This document shows positions 41,164-46,211 of a stretch of DNA of 46,211 nucleotides, in pieces. Origin of the DNA: an uncultured Desulfobacteraceae bacterium. Its GTDB lineage: Bacteria; Desulfobacterota; Desulfobacteria; Desulfobacterales; Desulfobacteraceae. Position numbers and translations under genes: made by a program. Where the stretch lies: contig CAJWHT010000020.1 of assembly GCA_913041495.1 (NCBI GenBank), positions 1-46,211 of the forward strand, written 5' to 3'. Position 1 is the stretch's first letter. Each line of letters starts with the position of its first letter. Under the pieces are notes generated by a model. It was not told where the DNA came from. It made no database searches and saw nothing but the letters and a program-made list of their open reading frames with translations.

Positions 41164-41303
41164 CCAGCTTTCTAAAAGCTGGCCCTCGGAGAGCCTCCGG
41201 AGGAACTCCCGGTAGGGCCGTCGGAGACACCCGCCGGTAGGCGGAAAGGGGGATCGCGCCATGGCGCTTGCGGGAGGGCTTTGGGCTTCAGGCGCGATCC
41301 CCC
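41164..41303 (+). repeat. GC-rich, multiply folded non-coding segment
   Basis: It contains CCAGCTTT/AAAGCTGG (41164-41182), the palindrome CCTCCGGAGG (41194-41203), repeated TCGGAGA words, and a perfect 13-bp stem GGGGGATCGCGCC/GGCGCGATCCCCC (41248-41260 and 41291-41303). The composition differs sharply from the AT-rich rest of the element. A replication origin, packaging signal or structured RNA are possible. Confidence 0.7.
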
Positions 41304-41410
41304 CATTTCAATCGTTGATAAGCTCCTCATTTTGTAATATAGGAGGCTTACCGAGTCCCACCTCTTTTGGGAACGGTTTCAATCAAAATCTATTCGAGAG
41401 GCTCTGTTCT

Positions 41411-41809
41411 ATGGATGACGCGTTTGTAAAGGCAATGATGAGCATGGGCTTAAAGGCCGTTATTTTTACTGGCTTTCTTTCCTTTGTGTTCTCTGTTGTA
41501 TTTTGGCTGCTTATGAGACCCGTTTTACTATGGTATTTCAAAATCGATTTAGTAGCGGAGCGTTTGACCGAAATCAGAGATTTACTCATTGAGAATACAT
41601 CGGCGTTCCCTTCATCTGGTCTTGAATCAGACAACATACGAGAGGGAATAATAGAAACACCAATTTCCCCTAAAGTTTCCTTAGAACCAAAGATAAAAGC
41701 AGAAATAAAGCCCAAAATAAATCCAGATCAAGTTCTACCCACATCTTCATGGAACGTGGATAAGCCAATGATGCATAATCAAGAGACTAAATCACCGCCC
41801 AAAAAGTAA
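41411..41809 (+). CDS. Small membrane protein of the integrated element
   Basis: I start it at ATG 41411 (132 residues, MDDAFVKAMMSMG), with AGAGG about 12 bases upstream. The frame is open to 41261 but would run through the GC-rich hairpin segment. One long hydrophobic stretch (about residues 14-42: AVIFTGFLSFVFSVVFWLLM, then VLLWYF) is followed by a charged helix (VAERLTEIRDLLIE). A Pro/Lys-rich tail (LEPKIKAEIKPKINPD) ends the protein. Small membrane proteins with this plan occur in filamentous phages and their satellites, but I see no specific homology. Confidence 0.55.
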   Translation: MDDAFVKAMMSMGLKAVIFTGFLSFVFSVVFWLLMRPVLLWYFKIDLVAERLTEIRDLLIENTSAFPSSGLESDNIREGIIETPISPKVSLEPKIKAEIKPKINPDQVLPTSSWNVDKPMMHNQETKSPPKK

Positions 41810-41816
41810 CGAAGTT

Positions 41817-41876
41817 TTTCCGATGTGCCTGGGGGGCGCTGGAGGCTGTGCCCCAGCCCCCCAGGTCCATCGGAAA
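41817..41876 (+). terminator. Very stable two-part hairpin after the membrane protein gene
   Basis: TTTCCGATG (41817-41825) pairs with CATCGGAAA (41868-41876). After a two-by-two internal loop CCTGGGGGGC (41828-41837) pairs with GCCCCCCAGG (41856-41865). It begins seven bases after the stop codon. The flanking T/A runs are short, so it could equally be an origin-type hairpin rather than a terminator. Confidence 0.5.
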
Positions 41877-41970
41877 TTTTAACTTGATTCTTATAGAATA
41901 ACTGTCACCCGTGCCACTACGGCACGCTTCAATCCGCAAATAGTCATCCCTTTTCAGAAAACAACAAAAA

Positions 41971-42016
41971 AATAGTGCATCAATTATTGACTTTTACCTA
42001 CAAAATAGTGCATAAA
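41971..42016 (+). promoter_or_regulatory. Promoter with two direct operator repeats before the RHH gene
   Basis: TTGACT (41987-41992) and CATAAA (42011-42016) form a promoter with 18-base spacing. AATAGTGCAT occurs twice, at 41971-41980 and 42004-42013, 33 bp apart (about three helical turns), bracketing the -35 and covering the -10. This is a fitting target for the ribbon-helix-helix protein encoded next. Confidence 0.6.
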
Positions 42017-42045
42017 CATAGAAACTTGATAAGCAAAGGCCGATA

Positions 42046-42426
42046 ATGACAATACCAGATGGCAAAACTCGATGTAATATGTATCTCGATAAAGAGAACG
42101 TTTCTAAAGTCAAAGAATTCATCAAAGGAACCGGCCTAAATTTTTCATCCTACCTTGATCTCTTGGTAAAAAGAGCCGCAAATAAAATTGAACTTTACGA
42201 AGACCTCCTTCAGGACGGAGATATTTCAGATCCCATTTTTACAGAAGAAAATGGCAAATTGTATTTTGATATCAATTTAGCTCATGACATTTTGGGAATT
42301 GGTGATGGTAAACACTTCGATGTCACTGAATCCCAAAGAAAAAAAATAAACGAAGGCAAATGGAAATATGAAATTGATAAAGAAAAAGGTCCTATATTGG
42401 TTGTCGGAAAAGTAAAAAATAAATAA
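42046..42426 (+). CDS. Ribbon-helix-helix (CopG-like) putative repressor
   Basis: This 126-residue protein has an N-terminal part (about 7-48: KTRCNMYLDKENVSKVKEFI, then GLNFSSYLDLLVKRAANKI) with the beta strand and two helices of RHH proteins. The C-terminal 75 residues are acidic then basic and not recognised. It stands between direct operator repeats and the replication gene, like copy-control repressors of rolling-circle plasmids. I infer that it controls its own promoter and perhaps replication. The ribosome site is weak. Confidence 0.65.
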   Translation: MTIPDGKTRCNMYLDKENVSKVKEFIKGTGLNFSSYLDLLVKRAANKIELYEDLLQDGDISDPIFTEENGKLYFDINLAHDILGIGDGKHFDVTESQRKKINEGKWKYEIDKEKGPILVVGKVKNK

Positions 42427-42470
42427 AAAACCCCTGAGAAGGTGCGCCAACACCTAACCAGGGGTTTTTC
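42425..42470 (+). terminator. Terminator after the RHH gene
   Basis: AAAACCCCTG pairs with CAGGGGTTTT, with an inner GGTG/CACC pair, ending in a T5 run at 42465-42469. It overlaps the stop codon region and separates the repressor transcript from rep. Confidence 0.85.
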
Positions 42471-42554
42471 ACAAGTGTTCCAGAGAGCATAACGCCTACC
42501 AAGCAATTATAATCTAGGAACCCTCCTTTTATACCGGGTTTCAAAAGCAGTGTC

Positions 42555-42615
42555 AAAACCTCTTTGGGGCATTTGAATACAACAACTTGTATTTAAATCA
42601 TGAAGAGGTTTTTTT
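42555..42615 (+). promoter_or_regulatory. Leader hairpin sequestering the rep ribosome site
   Basis: AAAACCTCTT (42555-42564) pairs with AAGAGGTTTT (42603-42612). Inside it ATTTGAATACAA (42571-42582) pairs with TTGTATTTAAAT (42587-42598), with one G-T pair and a four-base loop. The right outer arm contains the ribosome site GAAGAGG and ends in seven T directly before the rep ATG. The structure can act as a terminator and also hide the start, typical of attenuation or antisense-RNA copy control. Confidence 0.65.
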
Positions 42616-43494
42616 ATGGAAAAATCGAATCGCCCTCTTAATCGGTGCCCAAATCCCATTGGCGCATTCTCAGGCATTACAATTGATGGAAAAAAAGTCG
42701 TTGCCGGTTCACTGCGATGCAACATGTGGGAGTGCCGCTTTTGCCGGGAAAGATTAAAGAAGAAATTATTCAAACGGATACTTACCGGTGCTATCGGAGA
42801 GGAGTTATCCTCCCCTTATTCTTTGAAATTCTTAACACTTACTTTTGGTGGGACTGAAGCCAGAATCAACGCTGTGCTTCGACTTGAAAAAGAGAATAAA
42901 AGTCGCGAATCAGAAGGGGAACCACCTCTATCTCTAAAAGAATATATTTACAATATAATGATTCACAATTTTCATAAACTGATTCGAGCCTTGAAAAAAA
43001 AATATGGGCAGTTTCATTACTTTAGAGTTTGCGAGCTTCATAAAGATGGTATCCCACATTTTCATATTCTTTTCGCAGGCGATGCCATTGCCCCCAAACA
43101 TATACTTGATTCTATCGAAAACCTTTGGAGGGGGTTTTACGGCATGGGATATGTCAAAATAAACTGTGTCAGATTCAGAGACAAAAAACATGCGGTCCGC
43201 TACATGTTGAAATATATCACTAAAGACATCCAGAAAGTCGGCAAATGGAAAAGAATCTTTTCCGCAAGTAGAGGCTCTCTAACCAAAATTGAGAAAATGG
43301 ATTGGTTCTCTGTCAATGTTCAAATTGGTCGAGTAACTGATCGTGGGTTGATTGAAATAGAACTTGATGAAGCCAGAATTAAAGAGACATTGTTACCAGA
43401 TTTCAAACCAGTCAGTCAGCTTGCCCTTGATACAATGAAATTCCTTTTCCAAATGGTGGTAGCACCACACTCATACCAACCAACCTCAAATTAG
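42616..43494 (+). CDS. HUH-endonuclease rolling-circle replication initiator
   Basis: This 292-residue protein has an N-terminal cysteine cluster (C35, C40, C43 in RCNMWECRFCRERLKKK) common in plasmid and phage Rep proteins. Motif I is SLKFLTLTF (about 69-77). The metal-binding HUH motif is GIPHFHILFAG (H148, H150). The tyrosine motif is AVRYMLKYITKD (Y196 and Y200, with K199 and K203), where one tyrosine would nick DNA and stay bound to the 5' end. It would start replication at a hairpin origin in the element. I place it near filamentous-phage and small-plasmid Rep proteins. It starts one base after the attenuator T run. Confidence 0.82.
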   Translation: MEKSNRPLNRCPNPIGAFSGITIDGKKVVAGSLRCNMWECRFCRERLKKKLFKRILTGAIGEELSSPYSLKFLTLTFGGTEARINAVLRLEKENKSRESEGEPPLSLKEYIYNIMIHNFHKLIRALKKKYGQFHYFRVCELHKDGIPHFHILFAGDAIAPKHILDSIENLWRGFYGMGYVKINCVRFRDKKHAVRYMLKYITKDIQKVGKWKRIFSASRGSLTKIEKMDWFSVNVQIGRVTDRGLIEIELDEARIKETLLPDFKPVSQLALDTMKFLFQMVVAPHSYQPTSN

Positions 43495-43597
43495 AATTTG
43501 AAATCATTTGGGACACTCGATATTGACGAACTTCAGGCCCACAGCATACAATCACCGCATAAAATCCAGTTACGTTTGGAAAGGAGGTGATTTATGT

Positions 43598-44791
43598 ATG
43601 AAAGGCTCAATCTACACCGCTCAAAAATGCTTTGAGTGCGGTAAAAGTCTGAAGTATGTTGAGGGCCATGGAATCCTTGCCTGCCCAGATCATCCGAAAA
43701 TTATTTGGCGCAACAATTGTCAGGTTCGTTTCGGTCGAGAGCACCATAAAAGGTTTACCACTGTAGATGAAGCAGAACGACACTTGACCTTTTTGCGTGT
43801 CCAAACAGATCGAGGAGAATTCGATCAGAGGGAATGGGCAAAAGATCAGCCTCTCTCTTTCTATTCGTTAAGGAAAAAATTCCATGCACAGAAGAAAGAG
43901 TCAGGTATCAGCAAAAAACAAGTCCAGCATATTGCCCATGTTTTGAAGGTAGCAGGAAAATCCTGGGACCGACTTCAAGTTAGAGAGATTGCGGAAGCAG
44001 AGATTGAAGACTTTTTCCTGACCCTGAAAGTCAGCGGAAAAACGAAAAAGAACTACCACGCGGTTCTTCATAATTTCTGGACTTGGATTGTTCGCAGAGA
44101 AAAGAGGCGGTCTGGTCTCAGTATGCCAGAGTTTCCCGAGATCAAATTCAAGCTTGCCTGGAGAAATATTGTATCAATGGATGACCAGGCCACTATCCTT
44201 GATGAGGTGAAAAGGCTGACATTTGATACCAACCCACGTCTCTGGCTTGGAATCAAACTTCTTTCAATGTACCCCAAAGTGCGGCCAGCAGAAATGCTTG
44301 ACGTAAAAGAAGGGCACATCAACTTGAAAGAAAACTGGATCTTGTTTCCAGATCCGAAGGAAGGAGTCCCCAAGTTTATACACCTGTTGCCGGAACACTC
44401 GGAGCTAATTCGAGAGATCCGCGGCCCCAAAGGTCTGCCGGATATGTATTTTTTCCGGCATGTAAGGGCATATTCAGGTGTAAAAGCCGGTACCCGTTTT
44501 GGGCAAAAGCAGTTTAGAATGTGGTGGAACCGGGCTTGCAAAAACCTGGGCATTGAAGGTGTTGACCTCTATGGAGGAACCAAACACTCAACCGTAACCG
44601 CTTTGGGTCAAGAGTTAACGCCCGAACAGATTCAAAGGGGTGTCACTGGTCATGTATCAGATGCGTTTAAAAGATATATGTTACCGGACAAGAATGAGGC
44701 CATCCAGGGGGCCTTGGCTGTGCAGAGAATACAGCCGAAAAGTGGTAAACCTGTGGTAAACCGTCTGGAAATAAAAAAAGCAGCTAAGTAG
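43598..44791 (+). CDS. Tyrosine recombinase (integrase) of the element
   Basis: The ATG at 43598, seven bases after AAGGAGGTGA, gives 397 residues; a longer frame from 43508 lacks such a site. A zinc-ribbon-like N-terminus (CFECGKS, ACPDHP) is followed by a core-binding domain (about 85-170) and a catalytic domain (about 190-365). R229 (KVRPAEML), H352 (TGHVSDAF) and the nucleophile Y360 (KRYMLP) are present. The second box, usually HxxR, reads YGGTKHST, so glycine replaces the histidine and lysine (K329) the arginine. It points at the tRNA-His 3' end, its attachment site. Confidence 0.85.
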   Translation: MKGSIYTAQKCFECGKSLKYVEGHGILACPDHPKIIWRNNCQVRFGREHHKRFTTVDEAERHLTFLRVQTDRGEFDQREWAKDQPLSFYSLRKKFHAQKKESGISKKQVQHIAHVLKVAGKSWDRLQVREIAEAEIEDFFLTLKVSGKTKKNYHAVLHNFWTWIVRREKRRSGLSMPEFPEIKFKLAWRNIVSMDDQATILDEVKRLTFDTNPRLWLGIKLLSMYPKVRPAEMLDVKEGHINLKENWILFPDPKEGVPKFIHLLPEHSELIREIRGPKGLPDMYFFRHVRAYSGVKAGTRFGQKQFRMWWNRACKNLGIEGVDLYGGTKHSTVTALGQELTPEQIQRGVTGHVSDAFKRYMLPDKNEAIQGALAVQRIQPKSGKPVVNRLEIKKAAK

Positions 44792-44800
44792 CTGCTTTTC
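44776..44800 (+). terminator. Terminator overlapping the integrase stop
   Basis: AAAAGCAGCTA (44776-44786) pairs with TAGCTGCTTTT (44789-44799), with the integrase stop TAG inside the right arm. Being symmetrical in A and T runs, it should also end tRNA-His transcription from the other side. The dead copy at 39410-39440 keeps the same hairpin. Confidence 0.8.
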
Positions 44801-44810
44801 TTGGTATGTT

Positions 44811-44838
44811 GTGGGGTGAGTGACGGGATTTGAACCCG
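44811..44838 (+). other. Attachment site attR (tRNA-His 3' end)
   Basis: The 28 bases are identical to attL (39451-39478) and form the acceptor and T-arm part of the functional tRNA. Confidence 0.85.
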
Positions 44839-44888
44839 CGGCCACCAGGGCCACAACCTAGTGCTCTACCAACTGAGCTACACCCACC
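44812..44888 (-). tRNA. tRNA-His (GTG anticodon)
   Basis: On the minus strand all arms fold: acceptor GTGGGTG/CACTCAC, D arm GCTC/GAGC, anticodon stem CTAGG/CCTGG with loop TTGTGGC, and T arm GCGGG-TTCAAAT-CCCGT. CCA is encoded. The extra 5' G needed by histidyl-tRNA (44888) is present and faces the discriminator C. Its 3' end is the insertion target of the element on its left. Confidence 0.95.
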
Positions 44889-44976
44889 TCAAAAAAACTC
44901 GCATAAAGTATCAGAGGCTGATTTCTTTTTCAAGCTTTTTTTGAAAAATTTGTCATTTCCTAAAAAACATTAAGGA

Positions 44977-45005
44977 TTGACCTGGGTTCGGTGTTTGACT
45001 ATTAT
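44977..45005 (+). promoter_or_regulatory. Sigma-70-type promoter before the small membrane protein and selB
   Basis: TTGACC (44977-44982), 17 bases, then TATTAT (45000-45005). It lies 44 bases before the ATG at 45049. Confidence 0.65.
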
Positions 45006-45048
45006 TCTTCGGATATGAGCTAAACATTAAAGTTAGGGTTATTTATAT

Positions 45049-45231
45049 ATGAACGCATTGATCATTTTTACGGTTCGCCTGATTCTCGGCCTGGCCTTCG
45101 GCATCATTCTGACACGGTTTTTCAAGCCTGACTGGGGTGTGTACCATGGGGCAGGCACAGGGCTTGTCCTGGTCGCGCTGGCATACGGTATGAGCTATTT
45201 TCGGAAATCCAAAAATAAGAACGGATCCTAA
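45049..45231 (+). CDS. Small two-helix membrane protein
   Basis: This 60-residue protein has two hydrophobic segments (about 3-23: ALIIFTVRLILGLAFGIIL, and 33-50: HGAGTGLVLVALAYGMSYF) with FFKPDWGVYHG between them and a basic tail. I do not recognise it. It ends two bases before the selB start, so the two are probably co-transcribed. The ribosome site is poor (only TTAGGG, about 12 bases before the ATG). Confidence 0.6.
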   Translation: MNALIIFTVRLILGLAFGIILTRFFKPDWGVYHGAGTGLVLVALAYGMSYFRKSKNKNGS

Positions 45232-45233
45232 CC

Positions 45234-46211
45234 GTGGAAAATATTATATTAGGTACGGCAGGCCACATTGATCATGGAAAAACCAGCCTGGTCAAGGCCT
45301 TGACCGGCATTGAAACCGACCGCCTCAAAGAGGAAAAAGAGCGGGGCATCACGATTGAACTTGGATTTGCCTCTCTGGATCTGCCCAACGGCCAGCATAT
45401 CGGCATTGTGGATATGCCGGGCCATGAAAAATTTGTAAAGAATATGGTAGCGGGCTCCAGCGGTATTGATGTGGTAACCATGGTGATTGCCGCGGACGAG
45501 GGGGTGATGCCCCAGACCCGGGAGCATATGGAGATCTGCAATCTCATGGGAATCCGGGACGGGATGATCGCCCTGACCAAAACAGACCTGGTGGATGAGG
45601 ATCTTCTGGAGCTTGCCATGGATGATATCAATGATTTCGTACAAGGGACCTTTCTGGAGGATAAACCCGTTATTCCGGTATCCTCTGCCACCGGCCAGGG
45701 ACTGGAAGAGTTCACAAAGACCCTGGAAAAGATCTGTACCACCCTGCCGGAAAGGAAATACTCCTCCATATTCCGGCTGCCCGTTGACCGGGTGTTTTCA
45801 ATGAAAGGATTTGGCACGGTAATTACCGGAACCCTGATTTCCGGGCAGATCAGCGTGGGTGAAGACATCATGGTCTACCCCAAACGTATCACCTCCAAGG
45901 TCAGGGGCATTCAGGTGCATTCCAGCGGCGTGGAATCCGCCGGTGCAGGCACCCGGACCGCCATCAACTTCCAGGGCCTGGATAAAGAATCCGTATTCCG
46001 GGGGGATGTATTGTCCACCCCGGCCACACTGATTGAAAGCTACATGGTGGATGCCAACTTCACCTATCTTAAATCCAATGCCAAGCCGGCCAAGGCCAGA
46101 ACCCGGGTGCGGTTTCACTCCGGCACCAGCGAAATCCTTGGATATATGGTCCTGCTGGACCGCGAGGAACTGGAGGACGAGGCTGAGGAGTCTGAGGAAG
46201 TGGCCGCCGCC
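45234..46211 (+). CDS. selB: Selenocysteine-specific elongation factor SelB (N-terminal part, cut by window edge)
   Basis: From GTG at 45234, 326 residues are visible. The G domain starts at once (ENIILGTAGHIDHGKTSLVK) with G1 GHIDHGKT, G2 ERGITIELGF, G3 DMPGHEKF and G4 TKTD. Domain 2 follows (FRLPVDRVFSMKGFGTVITG), then the start of domain 3. The ELGFA and MPGHEKFVKNM words are those of SelB rather than EF-Tu. SelB carries Sec-tRNA to UGA codons with a SECIS hairpin, so the organism makes selenoproteins. I see no selA, selC or selD here. The C-terminal winged-helix domains lie beyond the window. Confidence 0.93.
   Translation, partial: MENIILGTAGHIDHGKTSLVKALTGIETDRLKEEKERGITIELGFASLDLPNGQHIGIVDMPGHEKFVKNMVAGSSGIDVVTMVIAADEGVMPQTREHMEICNLMGIRDGMIALTKTDLVDEDLLELAMDDINDFVQGTFLEDKPVIPVSSATGQGLEEFTKTLEKICTTLPERKYSSIFRLPVDRVFSMKGFGTVITGTLISGQISVGEDIMVYPKRITSKVRGIQVHSSGVESAGAGTRTAINFQGLDKESVFRGDVLSTPATLIESYMVDANFTYLKSNAKPAKARTRVRFHSGTSEILGYMVLLDREELEDEAEESEEVAAA

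Larger units (their letters stand above)
39451..44838 (+). mobile_element. 5.4-kb integrative element in tRNA-His, with tyrosine integrase and HUH replication protein
   Basis: The borders are the 28-bp direct repeats. The integrase gene lies next to the intact tRNA, pointing at its 3' end, the usual arrangement. Inside are two small proteins, an ASCH protein (the only one on the minus strand), a membrane protein, a ribbon-helix-helix protein, an HUH endonuclease and the integrase. Large inverted repeats are concentrated at 40.27-41.88 kb. I see no Zot/pI-like ATPase, capsid, relaxase or type IV secretion gene. A satellite of a filamentous phage or an integrating rolling-circle plasmid are the two readings I favour. 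Confidence 0.8.

Noticed and set aside
41050-41262. 70-residue minus-strand frame in the integrated element
   Set aside because: It runs through the long inverted repeat and the GC-rich hairpins, has no ribosome site and no family features.
43508-43597. N-terminal extension of the integrase from 43508
   Set aside because: AAGGAGGTGA before 43598 marks the start, and the extension has no family similarity.
39451-44838. Complete filamentous prophage
   Set aside because: Rep and size fit, but no Zot/pI ATPase, no major coat-like gene and no adsorption protein could be recognised, so I call it satellite- or plasmid-like.

Overview
The window looks like chromosome from an anaerobic, Gram-negative, probably marine bacterium of the Desulfobacterota (a Desulfobacter/Desulfobacula-like sulfate reducer). 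This is inferred from gene content: an anaerobic-type glycerol-3-phosphate dehydrogenase (GlpAB), selB, TRAP and ABC uptake systems, a Na+-coupled NSS transporter, and catabolism of the marine compatible solutes ectoine and hydroxyectoine. No rRNA or marker gene confirms it.

Layout. (1) 1-960: a partial unknown gene with high GC, joined to a solute-binding-protein gene that has lost its 5' end. (2) 1069-14797: a 13.7-kb island on one strand. It holds an IclR regulator with two matching operators, a PanB-type aldolase, an unrecognised probable TIM-barrel protein, a class I aminotransferase, two EutD/DoeA-type M24 hydrolases, an M20 amidohydrolase, a TeaABC/UehABC-like TRAP transporter, and EutB, EutA-like and EutC proteins. 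I read this as an ectoine/hydroxyectoine catabolic system wired differently from the aerobic doe/eut pathways. Diverged copies of the same solute-binding-protein gene end flank it (928-973 and 14802-14847). (3) 14901-16688: a CARDB-domain surface protein that may be frameshifted, and a toxin-antitoxin pair whose toxin carries a nonsense codon. (4) 16846-29024: glycerol/G3P region, with glpAB divergent from a GlpSTPQUV-type ABC transporter, then a chemoreceptor and a GlpR-type regulator. (5) 29114-32427: a DUF819 transporter plus a sphingosine-1-phosphate-lyase-like PLP enzyme under a promoter overlapped by a perfect 20-bp palindrome, with a convergent TetR regulator. (6) 32483-37855: housekeeping and small genes (PGPGW membrane protein, NSS transporter, MtgA, a cyclophilin-FKBP fusion). 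(7) 37856-39440: small genes (dodecin, Com-like zinc ribbon) between two 87-bp structured repeats exactly 1000 bp apart, then a decayed integrase tail. (8) 39451-44838: a 5.4-kb element integrated in the 3' end of tRNA-His. It encodes a tyrosine recombinase, an HUH rolling-circle replication protein, a ribbon-helix-helix protein, a membrane protein, an ASCH protein and two small proteins, and is unusually rich in large DNA hairpins. (9) 44812-46211: tRNA-His, a small membrane protein, and the start of selB.

How the parts work together. In the island, the TRAP system would import (hydroxy)ectoine; EutABC would convert hydroxyectoine to ectoine; EutD would open the ring; the M20 enzyme would remove the acetyl group; the aminotransferase would act on diaminobutyrate. 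PanB-type chemistry could then split the 2-oxo acid into pyruvate and a C1 unit on tetrahydrofolate. This last step is a hypothesis. In the glycerol region, uptake, oxidation, chemotaxis and regulation sit together, but glpK, glpF and glpC are absent from the window. The integrated element has the replication and integration genes of a satellite-like rolling-circle element but no recognisable virion or conjugation genes. It sits next to the remains of an earlier insertion at the same tRNA.
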